A stretch of DNA of 64,000 bases from Saccharothrix espanaensis DSM 44229 (lineage in GTDB: Bacteria > Actinomycetota > Actinomycetes > Mycobacteriales > Pseudonocardiaceae), in contig NC_019673.1 in assembly GCF_000328705.1 (NCBI RefSeq), positions 5,270,001-5,334,000 on the forward strand, written 5' to 3'. How positions within the stretch are numbered: the stretch's first letter is position 1; every line of letters begins with the position of its first letter. Below the pieces are notes generated by a model. The model saw only the letters and a program-made list of their open reading frames with translations. It had not been told where the DNA came from and made no database searches. Below are positions 49,710 to 63,128 of this stretch, one piece after another. The position numbers were made by a program, and so were the translations under genes.

Positions 49710-52601
49710 TTACCGGTGTTGTCGGGCCTTCCCGCGCGCTCGCAGCGCCTCCTGCCGGGCCCGGCCCCGATCGGCGGCGTCCGGTGCCGACGGCTCGGCC
49801 GTGCCCGCCAGGTGTTCGGCCATGGCGCGCACGGTCGGGTGCCGGAACAGGTCGGTGACGCCGACGTGCCGGTCGAACGCGATCCGCAGCTGCTCGCACA
49901 GCCGCACGAGCAGCAGCGAGTTGCCGCCCGCGTCGAAGAAGTTGTCCCGCACACCGACCGTCCGCCCCAGCACGGAGGTCCACGCCCGCGTGACGGTCTG
50001 CTCGGTGTCGGTGAGCGGGAGTTCTTCGCCCGCCTGGTCCGGTGTCTCGGCCAGCAGCCGCAGGACACCGTCCCGGTCGGGTTTCCCGCCGGGCAGCACG
50101 GGAAGCGTGTCCACCGTCCGCACGTGCGGCGGCACGGTGTAGTGCGGGAGCCGCTCGGCCAGCCACTCCCGCAGGTGCGGGGCCGACATGCCCTGCCGCA
50201 CCACGGCCACGGCCACGGCGCCGTCCTCGCCGTCCTCGCCGTCGAACGCGTGCGCCCGCCGCACGGCCGGGTGCTCCAGCAGCACCGACTCGACCGCCGC
50301 GAGGTCGACCCGGCCGCTGCGCCGCACGACGTGCACGGTGCCGTCGGGGTCGCTGCGGGCGAGGTCGCCGGTGGCGAAGATCCGCTGCTCCGGGTCGAAC
50401 GGGTCCGGGTGGAACCGCTCGTCGGTGGCCGCCGGGTCGTCCAGGTAGCCGCGTGCCAGGCCGTGGCCGCCGATGTGCAGCGCGCCGACGCTGCCGGGCG
50501 GCACCGGCCGCAGCCGCTCGTCGAGCACGTAGGCGCGCACGCCGTCCAGCGGTCGGCCGTCGACCAGCGCCACCGAGGTCTCGGCGGTGGCGTAGAGGTC
50601 CACGAACTCGTGCTGGGGCAACGCTTCGCGCAGCGAGGTCAGCGGTGTCCCGCCGGTCGTGACGATCGTGCGCACCGCGCCCGGCAGCCGCCCGGCCACG
50701 TGTTGCTCGGCTATCACGGCCGGGGTGCCGAACAGCGCCGGACCCGCGCCGAGCGTGCCGCCGGTGGTCAGCGGCGCGAGGACCTCGAACACCGTCGCCG
50801 CCCAGGCGAGCGGGCCGGCCATCGGCCAGGACGAGATGCCCTTCCAGCGCAGGGAGTTCACGAACGCCCGGTGCTCCACCACGACCGCCTGCGGGTCCTG
50901 GCCCGCTGTGGGCAGCACGAACGCGGCGTTGTCCGGCGTCACCGCCGAGGTCACCGGCCGGGCGGGCCAGACGTCCAGCCGCAGCACCGGGACCGACGAG
51001 GTGGCGAGCACCGGCTCGGTCCGCTCGTCGGCCAGCACGACCGCGAGCTCGTACTGCTCGGCCATGGCCCGCACCAGGTACGCGGGCAGCGCGGGGTCCA
51101 GCGGGACGCACACGCCGCCGGCCTTCAGCACGCCCAGCACGGCGGCCGGCACCATCGCGGACTTCCCCGCGCACACCCCGACCCGGACCTCCGGGCCCAC
51201 GCCGAACTCGGCCAGCCGCGCGGCGACACCGGTGGCGACGTCGTCCAGCTCGCGGTAGGTCCACCGCCGGTCGGCGTCCACGGCGACGGCGTCGGGCCGC
51301 TCGGCGACCCGGTCGGCGAACAGCTCGTGCACGCACCGCCGCACGGGCGGCGACAGCGCGGCCCGCTGGTCGACACCGGCCGACCGGAGTTCGGAGACCC
51401 GCAGGTCGGGGTTCTCCCCCACCTGCCGCAGCACGACCTCCAGCCGTTCCAGCATCGAGTCCACAAGGGACCCGTCGAACAGGTCGACCCGGTAGTCGGC
51501 CACGACCTCCACGCCCCGCGCGGTCTCGGTGAGCCCGAAGGTCAGCTCGACCTTCTGGCTCTCCAACCGCATGTCCCGCCGGGTGAAGGTGACCTCGCCG
51601 ACGGCGCGCGGCGCGGGTTGCACGGTGTGGGTGAACATCACCTGGAACACCGGGTGGTAGCTGGGATCGCGGGTGACGGCGAGCGCGGCGAGCACGTCCT
51701 CCAGCGGCAGGTCCGGGTGGTCGTGCGCGTCGAGGACGTCGTTGCGGACCCGTTGCACCACCTCGGCGAACGTCGGGTCGTCGCGCAGATCGGTGCGCAG
51801 CACCACCGGCTTGACCAGGTACCCGATGAGCCCGGCGTGCGCGGTGCTGTCGCGCCCGGACAACGCCATGCCCATCAGCACGTCGTCGTTGCCGTAGTGG
51901 GCCAGCACGACGTCACAGGCGGCTTTGAGCGCCATGTACGAGGTCGCCCGGCCCCGGCGGGCCACCTGGCGGACGCGGTCGACCACGTCGGCCGGGATCA
52001 GCCGCGCGCGGCGCTCCCCCCGGTGGTCGGTGGTCATCGGCCGGGGGCCGACCATCGGCAGGTCGATCACCGGCGGCGCGCCGGCGAGCCGGGTGATCCA
52101 GTACTCGCGGTCGTCGCCGGCCTCGGGCAGGTCGCCGAACCGCACGGGCAGGTCGGGCAGGTCGCCGCCGCCGTACAGGGTGACCAGCTCGGCCAGGAAG
52201 ACGTCGAGCGACAGGCCGTCGATGACGATGTGGTGCACGTTGACCACGAGCCGGTGCCGGTCGGGCCCCAGGCGCAGCAGCAGGACCCGGAACGGCGGCG
52301 CGGCGGCCAGGTCGAACGGCTGCTGCCCGAACCGGTGGCCGTCCTCCTCGGTACCGTCCACAACGGACAGTTCGACCGGGGTGGCGGGCTCGACGACGTG
52401 CAGCCCGTCGACCACGCGGGAGCGCAGCGGCTCGTGCCGCCGCACGATCCCGGTCAGGCAACGGCCGAGCAGGTCCACGTCCAGCGGGCCGTCGACGTCC
52501 ACCGCGAACGGGTGGTTGAAGAACGGGTCGCCGGGACGGATCCGGGACAGCGTCCACAGCCGGCGCGCGGCCGGGGACAGGGGGAACCGGTCTGCGCTCA
52601 C
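49710..52601 (-). CDS. NRPS module C-A(degenerate)-PCP
   Basis: 963 residues; GTG 52601 overlaps the MFS stop. The C domain is normal with VHHIVIDGLS (about residue 121). The A domain has lost its signatures: A3 TSGSTG-x-PKG reads PTAGQDPQAV, A5 YGPTE reads YATAET, and A8 keeps only a trace (RRSGRVDLAAVE). The terminal PCP is intact with DAGGNSLLL (Ser about 892). It cannot plausibly adenylate an amino acid itself. I infer that the stand-alone A enzyme encoded two genes downstream loads this PCP. The A relic presumably keeps the module's architecture. Confidence 0.88.
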   Translation of the reverse strand: MSADRFPLSPAARRLWTLSRIRPGDPFFNHPFAVDVDGPLDVDLLGRCLTGIVRRHEPLRSRVVDGLHVVEPATPVELSVVDGTEEDGHRFGQQPFDLAAAPPFRVLLLRLGPDRHRLVVNVHHIVIDGLSLDVFLAELVTLYGGGDLPDLPVRFGDLPEAGDDREYWITRLAGAPPVIDLPMVGPRPMTTDHRGERRARLIPADVVDRVRQVARRGRATSYMALKAACDVVLAHYGNDDVLMGMALSGRDSTAHAGLIGYLVKPVVLRTDLRDDPTFAEVVQRVRNDVLDAHDHPDLPLEDVLAALAVTRDPSYHPVFQVMFTHTVQPAPRAVGEVTFTRRDMRLESQKVELTFGLTETARGVEVVADYRVDLFDGSLVDSMLERLEVVLRQVGENPDLRVSELRSAGVDQRAALSPPVRRCVHELFADRVAERPDAVAVDADRRWTYRELDDVATGVAARLAEFGVGPEVRVGVCAGKSAMVPAAVLGVLKAGGVCVPLDPALPAYLVRAMAEQYELAVVLADERTEPVLATSSVPVLRLDVWPARPVTSAVTPDNAAFVLPTAGQDPQAVVVEHRAFVNSLRWKGISSWPMAGPLAWAATVFEVLAPLTTGGTLGAGPALFGTPAVIAEQHVAGRLPGAVRTIVTTGGTPLTSLREALPQHEFVDLYATAETSVALVDGRPLDGVRAYVLDERLRPVPPGSVGALHIGGHGLARGYLDDPAATDERFHPDPFDPEQRIFATGDLARSDPDGTVHVVRRSGRVDLAAVESVLLEHPAVRRAHAFDGEDGEDGAVAVAVVRQGMSAPHLREWLAERLPHYTVPPHVRTVDTLPVLPGGKPDRDGVLRLLAETPDQAGEELPLTDTEQTVTRAWTSVLGRTVGVRDNFFDAGGNSLLLVRLCEQLRIAFDRHVGVTDLFRHPTVRAMAEHLAGTAEPSAPDAADRGRARQEALRARGKARQHR

Positions 52602-53813
52602 GGGGTCGCCTCCAACTGCGGCGCGCGGCGGGCGGGGATCGCGAACGCCAAGGCGCACAACAGCAGCGCCACGCCCGCGTAGACGATCGAGTCGGCGACG
52701 CCCAGCCAGGTGGCGGTCAGCCCGCCCAGCGCGACGCCGATCACCATGCTGGTGGTCATCACCGAGTTGAGCAGCCCGACGCCGCGACCGCGCAGCACCT
52801 CGGGCAGGTCCCGCAGCACGGTGTTCGCGATCGGCACCTGGAACAGGCTTGACCCGAGCCCGGAGACCAGGCACCAGGCCAGCACGGCGGTGATGCCGAA
52901 CTGGCCGCGCACCCACTCGGTGGGCGCGAGCACCACCAGCGACACGCCGAACAGCGCCACCGTGGCCAGCAGCAGCCCGCGCACCGGGTACCGGCGGACC
53001 ATCATCGGCCCCAGCAGCGCGCCGAGCACCGCGCCGCCGCCGAACAGCGCGTGCGCGAGCCCGTACTCGGCGGCCGGCAGCCCGAAGACGGTCAGCAGCT
53101 GGGCGTTGAAGTTCGTGGTGAACAGGCCGAGCACGATCATCATCGGCACCAGGAAGGCGAACAGGAACCGCAGCGTCGGCACCCGCAGCACCTCGCGCAG
53201 CCCCTCGCGCAGCGCGGCCCAGTACCGCTGCGGCGGGGCGTCGGACACCGGCACCGTCTTGAGCACCTTCATGCTGCCCAGCAGCAGCGCCGACACCACG
53301 AACGTCCCGGCGTTGATCACCAGCACCACCGGCACGCTGCCGATCGCGATCAGCACGCCGCCCAGCGCCGGGCCCACCAGGTTCAGCGTGTGGTTGGTGC
53401 TCTGGAACAGCGCCACCGCCGACGGGATGCTGTGCGCGCCCACGATCGCCGGGATGGCCGCGATCCGGGCGGTCTCGAAGAACGTCTTGCCCAGGCCCTC
53501 CAGGAAGATCAGCACGAGCAGCAGCGTCGTGGAGTGCAGGGCCGGGATCATCGCCAGCACGATCGCCACCCGGGCCAGGTCGGAGCCGACCAGCAGCACC
53601 CGCTTGGGCAGCCGGTCGGTCAGCGGGCCGGCGAACACGCCCAGCACGCCCGTGGGCAGCAGTTGGGCGATGATCACCAGCGCGATCAGCGCCGTCGGCG
53701 CGTCGGTCAGCGTCGCGGCGACGTAGATCAGCGTGATCCGCGCCATCGCGTCACCGAGGAACGACGCCACCACCGCCAGCCAGTAGCGGATGTACGTGCT
53801 GTCCTTGAGAAGC

Positions 53814-53821
<8 letters not shown>
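52598..53821 (-). CDS. MFS transporter, probable product exporter (BGC2)
   Basis: 407 residues from ATG 53821, overlapping the NRPS stop by 8 bases. Twelve hydrophobic helices are visible, with the motif-A loop between TM2 and TM3 (GPLTDRLPKRVLLVG) and its echo in the second half (GPMMVRRYPVRGLLL). The sequence resembles the MFS_3 / macrolide and enterobactin exporter groups. Position inside the operon points to export of, and self-protection against, the BGC2 product. Confidence 0.88.
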
Positions 53822-57763
<3,942 letters not shown>

Positions 57764-57767
<4 letters not shown>

Positions 57768-58951
57768 GTCCGGGCTCCTTGGTAGCGGTCCTTGAGTTCG
57801 GTCAGGTGGCGCAACCCGTCGAGCACGGCGGCCGGTTCCAGGCCGAAGTCGACCAGGCACGCCGCCTCGTCCACGCCGAGGTCCACCAGGTCCTCGACCA
57901 GCGACTCGCCCTTGTCCGGGGTGCCCAGCAGCGCGAGGCTCTCGAAGTAGCGGTCGAAGGTGGCGGCCAGCATCGCCTCGCGGCCGGCGTCGTCCAGCTG
58001 GTTGTACTGGCTGTCGAAGTTGCCCTGCTGCGCCAGGAACGTGCGCAGGTAGGCGATCAGCGGGCCGCGGACCTGCTCGCGCACCACGTCCTCGTCCGCG
58101 CCCAGGAACGTGTGCACCATCGCGGTGACCCGGCCGTCGGCGTGCCCGGCCTCCTTGAGCGCCTCGCGGTAGGCGGTGATCTTGTCCCGCAGGTCGGCGG
58201 GCCGCTGCGCGACCAGGCCGGTCAGCACGTTCGCGCCGATCTCGCCGGCCCGGACGAACGTGTCGACGCTGCCCTGCGAGGAGATCCACAGCGGCAGCCG
58301 GGCCTGGCGCGGGCGGGGCAGGGTGCGCACCGGCACGCCGTCGACGTCGACGGTCTCCCCGGCCCACAGCCGCTGGACGGTCTCGATGGCCGCGAACATG
58401 TCGTCCTTGCGGCTCGCGTAGCGCTCGCGCCCGCCGGGTGCGATCACGAAGTCGTTGGGGTGCCAGCCGGAGGCGCAGGCGATCGCCACCCGGCCGTCGG
58501 ACAGGTTGTCCACCACCGACCACTCCTCGGCGATGCGCACCGGGTGGTGCAGCGGCACGGCGACGCTGCCGGCGCGGATCTGGATCCGCTCGGTGCGCAC
58601 CGCGATGGCGGCGGCCAGCACCGACGGGTTCGGGTACAGGCCGCCGAAGTCCACGAAGTGCCGTTCGGGCACCCAGATCCCGGAGAAGCCGTTGCGGTCG
58701 GCGTACTCGGCGCTGTCGAGCAGCAGCCGGTAGTTGTTCGGCCCCTGCGCCGAGCCGTCGCCGGAGAAGAAGAACAGGCTGAACTCCATGGTGCTGGAGC
58801 CGCGCCGGGTGCGCCGGGGCGCGGTGGCGGCGGGCTTCGCGGTCGGCGCCGCCACGTCCCGGTCCCGCATCGCCTGTTCCAGCGCGGCGCGCTGGGCCGG
58901 GCTCAGCGACGACATCCGCTCCCGCAAGTGCCGGAGGCGATCGTCAGACAT
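57764..58951 (-). CDS. LLM flavin-dependent monooxygenase, MupA/Atu3671-like
   Basis: 395 residues from ATG 58951, overlapping the PKS stop by 8 bases. The bacterial-luciferase fold starts MEFSLFFFSGDG, with GIWVPERHF, IRAGSVAVPLHHPVRIAEEW and ASGWHPNDF, all typical of the MupA/Atu3671 group that works with PKS/NRPS lines. The first 30 residues are extra and contain LSPAQRAALEQAM, almost the same docking-like helix as at the start of the next NRPS. It probably oxidises the carrier-bound chain using FMNH2 and O2; the flavin reductase must come from elsewhere. Confidence 0.88.
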
Positions 58952-61900
58952 CGGAGTCTCCGTTCAGGCGGGCCGCGACCTCGTCCGGCGAGAGGTTCTC
59001 GATCTCGCGCAGCAGCGCGTCGAACTCGTCCAGCCCGATCGCCTCCGCCTGGTGCGACCGGATCGCCGACGCCAGCCCGGTGACCGTGGGCGCTTCGAAG
59101 ATCGCGCTCATCGGCAGGTCGCCGTGCACCTGGCGGAGCCGGGAGACGATCTGGATGGCGAACAGCGAGTTGCCGCCCAGCTCGTAGAAGTCGTCGTCCG
59201 GGTCGATCCGGGCCACGCCCAGGGTCTCCCGCCAGATCGTGGCCACGCCGCGCGCCACCTCGTCGTCCGGCCACACCTGCGCCGGGTCCCAGTCGGCGTC
59301 CGCGTCGGTGTCGCCGCTGACCGCCGCCACGAACGCGGACGCGGTCAGCTCGTCCCTCTGCGCCAACGAGTCGCTGAAGTCCACAGTGGACACGATGAGC
59401 CGGTTCAGGCCGGCCGCCAGCGCGGCGCGGGCCAGCACCACCCCCTCGGTGGCGGTGATGCCCTCGGCCAGGCGCTGCCGGCGGAACCGCTCCCGCACCT
59501 CGGGCAGGTCGGCCATCTGCCGCTCCAGCCAGTCGTCCCAGGACCACTGCGCCCAGTCGACCACCACCCGGTTGCGGGCCGGCGCGTAGGCGTCCAGGAA
59601 CGCCGCCGACGCGCAGTTCTCCACCTGGCCGAAGCCGCCCAGCACGCCCGTGGTGGACGAGCACAGCAGCACGAACTCCACGTCCGGCAGCGCCTCGTCG
59701 ATCTCCAGCACCGCCGCGACGTGCGCGCTGAGCACCTGTTCGGCCTGCTCGCGGGTCTTGAGCGCGATCAGGCCCGCGCCCCGCACGTCGGCCGCGTGCA
59801 CGACACCGCGGATGTCGTGGCGGCGGGCCAGGTCGGCGATCCGGCCGGGCTCGGCGGTGACGACCTTCGCGCCCGACCGCGTCATGTCCTCGGCGAACGC
59901 GCGGCCGAGCTCGCCGTCCACGCCGGTCACCAGGTAGGTGGCGCCCTTCTGCCACGCCCGCGCGTCGGGCAGCGCGACCGGCGCGTAGGAGCGCGCCCAG
60001 CGCTGGTCGCCGCGCAGCGCCACCTGCTCCTCGCGCTGCGGCGCGGACAGCTCGGCCAGCAGCTGGTCCACCAGCCGCCACAGGTCTTCACCGCTGCGGG
60101 GCAGCGTCACGTCCACGCTGTGGCACGTCACGTTGCCGTACTCCTGCGCCAGGACCGTCGCCGCGCCCAGCACGGTCGCGCGTTCCGGCATGAGCACCGG
60201 GCCGACGTCCTGGAGGTCGTTGGTCAGCACGTCGATCCGCACCGGGTCCGGCCCGAGGCCGCGCGCGAGGTCCAACAGGCCGTGGAAGCCGTCGTCCTGG
60301 CTGGTGCGGTACCGGGTGGCGGCGTCGGCCCCGCTCTCGGCCCGGATGCTCCGGGCGTGCACCACCCGGTCCGGCCGGAGGTCCGGCAGGTCGCCGCCGG
60401 GCGGGACGAGCGTGACCTCGCCGGGCAGTTCGGCGGCGAGCGCCTCGGCCACGCCCAGCCCGTCGGCCAGCACCAGCCACTTGGCGGGTGCGAGCTTGCC
60501 GCGCGCGGCCCGTGACGGCAGCCAGACCGGGGCCGACGCCCACCGCGACGGCTCCCGCCGCGGCGAGGCCACCACCGGGGTCACCAGGTGTTCACGCCGC
60601 TGGAACGGGTAGGTCGGCAGCGGCACCCGCGACCGGCGCTCGTCGCCGTGCAGCGCGGCCCAGTCGACCTCGCCGCCGTGCTCCCAGACCGTGGCCAGCG
60701 CCTCCAGCACCGTGCGGCCTTCCGGCTCGCCACGGCGCAGGGTCACCGCCGTGGCGGGGCGGGCCGGGTTGGCCCGGGACAGTCCGCTGAGGACGCTGCC
60801 CGGCCCGACCTCGACCAGCACGGCCGCGCCACGGGCCAGCACGGCGTCCAGCCCGTCGGCGAACCGCACCGGCCGGCGGGTGTGGGTGACCCAGTACTCC
60901 GGGTCCACGGCCTGCTCGTCGGTGATCCACGTGCCGGTCACGTTCGACGCGAACGGCAGCCGGGGCTTGGCCAGGACCGCCGCGCGCAGCGCCCGGCCCA
61001 GCTCGGGCAGCGCGGGGTCGACCATGGCGGTGTGGAAGGCGTGCGAGGTCGGCACGTCCTTGACGATCAACCCCTTGGCTTCCAACAGCTCCCGGGCGTC
61101 GGCGACGGCGTTCTCGGGGCCCGCGACCACGCACCCGCCGGGCGCGTTGACCGCGGCGACGGTGACCGGTCCGGCCAGGCCCGCGAGCGCGGCGGTCGCG
61201 GCGGCCTCGTCCAGCGGGACGGCCAGCATCCGGCCGGGCGGCAGGTCCTGCATCAGCGCCGCCCTGGTCGCCACCACGCGCAGCGCGTCGGGCAGCTCGA
61301 ACACCCCGGCCAGGCAGGCGGCGACCAGCTCACCGAGGCTGTGCCCGATCATCGCGCCCGGCCGCACGCCCCACGACTCCAGCAGCTTGGCCACCGCGTA
61401 GTCGACGCTGAACACGGTGGGCTGGGTGCGCAGCGTGGACCGCAGGTCGGCACCGCGGAACGCCACCTCGCGCACGTCCCAGCCCAGGTGCGGGCGCAGC
61501 AGCTCGGCGCACTCGTCCAAGGCGTCGCGGAACACCGGCTCGGCGCGGTAGAGCTGCTCGCCCATGCCGGTGTACTGGCTGCCCTGGCCGGGCAGCAGGA
61601 ACACCACGGACGGCTCGCCGGCCTCCGTCCGGTGTGGACTCCCCAGCGCCTCGACGGCGCTCTCCGCGCTGTCGGCCACCACGGCGCGGCGGTGCGCGAA
61701 CGCCGCCCGCCCCACTTGCAGGGTGTACGCGGCGTCGGCCAGGTCCACCGCCGGCAGGTGCCCGGCCAGCCGCCGCGACGCCTCGTCCAACGCCGTCGCG
61801 GTGCGCGCGGACAGCGGCAGCACGTGCAGGCCCCGACGGGTCGGCTCGGTGCGCCTGGCCGGCGCGGCCTGCACGACCACGTGGGCGTTCGTGCCGCCGA

Positions 61901-63128
61901 TGCCGAACGAGCTGACGCCGGCCCGCCTCGGGTGCGCGGCCTCGGGCCACGGCACCGGTTCGGCGGTGACCCGGAACGGCAGCGCGTCCAGCTCCGGGTT
62001 GGGCCGGCGGAAGTGCGCGGTGGGCGGGATGACCCCGTTCTCCAGCGCCAGCGCGACCTTGATCAGGCCGGTGACGCCGGCGGCGGCGTCCAGGTGGCCG
62101 ACGTTGCCCTTCACCGACCCGAGCACCCCGGGTTCGGCCCGCGTCCCGAACACCTCGGCCAGCGCACGGGCCTCGATCGGGTCGCCCAGCGGGGTCGCGG
62201 TGCCGTGCGCCTCGACGTACTGCACGGTGTCGCGGTCCACGCCCGCCACGGCCAGCGCCTCGTCCAGGACGGCGACCTGCCCGGTCGTGGACGGCGCGGT
62301 GAAGCCGATCTTGTCCGAGCCGTCGTTGTTGACCGCCGAGCCCAGGATGACCGCGTGCACGTGGTCGCCGTCGCGCACCGCGTCGGCCAGCCGCTTGAGC
62401 ACCACGACCGCCACGCCGTCGCCGGAGGCGGTGCCGGTGGCGTCGGCGTCGAACGGCCGGCAGTGGCCGTCGGTGGAGTGGATGCCGCCCTCCTCGTGGA
62501 GGTGGCCGCGCGGCCCGAGCAGCCGGACCGCCGCGCCGCCCGCGACCGCGAGGTCGCACTCCAGGGTGAGCAGGCTCTGGCACGCCAGGTGCACCGCGAC
62601 CAGCGACGACGAGCACGCCGTCTGCACGGTCAGGCTCGGCCCGGACAGGTTGAGCTTGTAGGACACCCGCAGCGCGGCCATGCCCGGGTCGTTGCCGATC
62701 CGGACCTGCATCGGGTGGGCGAACCCGTTGTCCGCCAGGCGTTCGGTGAGGTACGTGCTCTGCGATACGCCCGCGAACACGCCGGTCCGCCCGGTCGGCA
62801 CGGGGTGCCCGGCGCGTTCCAGGGCCTCCCAGGAGCACTCCAGCAGCAGCCGCTGCTGGGGGTCGGTGACCTCCGCCTCGCTCCGGGTCAGGCCGAAGAA
62901 CTCGGCGTCGAACAGCCCGAAGTCCGCGAGGGTGTGCGCGCTGCGCGTGTAGGACGGGTCGTCCACGAGTTCGCGCGGGACGCCCGCGGCGAGCAGTTCG
63001 TCGGCGGTGTAGTGGCTCAGGCCCTCCTCACCGGCCACCAGCATCGACCAGAACCGGTCGAGGTCCGGCGCGCCGGGGAAGCGCCCGCTCATCCCGACGA
63101 TGGCGACGCCGTCGAGTTCGTCGTTCAT
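58944..63128 (-). CDS. Type I PKS: KS-AT-KR(inactive)-ACP
   Basis: 1394 residues; ATG 63128 overlaps the NRPS stop (ATGA). KS has TACSSS (about 169), EAHGTATPLGDP and KGNVGHLD. AT has GHSLGE (about 594) and HAFH, the malonyl-CoA type. The KR keeps the nucleotide loop VTGVDGELGRAF, but its active site reads GQVENCASAAFLDA: the catalytic Tyr is Asn and the following Asn is Ala, so ketoreduction is not expected. ACP Ser is in GGNSLF (about 1318), followed by a tail EIENLSPDEVAARL typical of docking. One malonate is added and the beta-keto group probably stays. Confidence 0.92.
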   Translation of the reverse strand: MNDELDGVAIVGMSGRFPGAPDLDRFWSMLVAGEEGLSHYTADELLAAGVPRELVDDPSYTRSAHTLADFGLFDAEFFGLTRSEAEVTDPQQRLLLECSWEALERAGHPVPTGRTGVFAGVSQSTYLTERLADNGFAHPMQVRIGNDPGMAALRVSYKLNLSGPSLTVQTACSSSLVAVHLACQSLLTLECDLAVAGGAAVRLLGPRGHLHEEGGIHSTDGHCRPFDADATGTASGDGVAVVVLKRLADAVRDGDHVHAVILGSAVNNDGSDKIGFTAPSTTGQVAVLDEALAVAGVDRDTVQYVEAHGTATPLGDPIEARALAEVFGTRAEPGVLGSVKGNVGHLDAAAGVTGLIKVALALENGVIPPTAHFRRPNPELDALPFRVTAEPVPWPEAAHPRRAGVSSFGIGGTNAHVVVQAAPARRTEPTRRGLHVLPLSARTATALDEASRRLAGHLPAVDLADAAYTLQVGRAAFAHRRAVVADSAESAVEALGSPHRTEAGEPSVVFLLPGQGSQYTGMGEQLYRAEPVFRDALDECAELLRPHLGWDVREVAFRGADLRSTLRTQPTVFSVDYAVAKLLESWGVRPGAMIGHSLGELVAACLAGVFELPDALRVVATRAALMQDLPPGRMLAVPLDEAAATAALAGLAGPVTVAAVNAPGGCVVAGPENAVADARELLEAKGLIVKDVPTSHAFHTAMVDPALPELGRALRAAVLAKPRLPFASNVTGTWITDEQAVDPEYWVTHTRRPVRFADGLDAVLARGAAVLVEVGPGSVLSGLSRANPARPATAVTLRRGEPEGRTVLEALATVWEHGGEVDWAALHGDERRSRVPLPTYPFQRREHLVTPVVASPRREPSRWASAPVWLPSRAARGKLAPAKWLVLADGLGVAEALAAELPGEVTLVPPGGDLPDLRPDRVVHARSIRAESGADAATRYRTSQDDGFHGLLDLARGLGPDPVRIDVLTNDLQDVGPVLMPERATVLGAATVLAQEYGNVTCHSVDVTLPRSGEDLWRLVDQLLAELSAPQREEQVALRGDQRWARSYAPVALPDARAWQKGATYLVTGVDGELGRAFAEDMTRSGAKVVTAEPGRIADLARRHDIRGVVHAADVRGAGLIALKTREQAEQVLSAHVAAVLEIDEALPDVEFVLLCSSTTGVLGGFGQVENCASAAFLDAYAPARNRVVVDWAQWSWDDWLERQMADLPEVRERFRRQRLAEGITATEGVVLARAALAAGLNRLIVSTVDFSDSLAQRDELTASAFVAAVSGDTDADADWDPAQVWPDDEVARGVATIWRETLGVARIDPDDDFYELGGNSLFAIQIVSRLRQVHGDLPMSAIFEAPTVTGLASAIRSHQAEAIGLDEFDALLREIENLSPDEVAARLNGDSDV

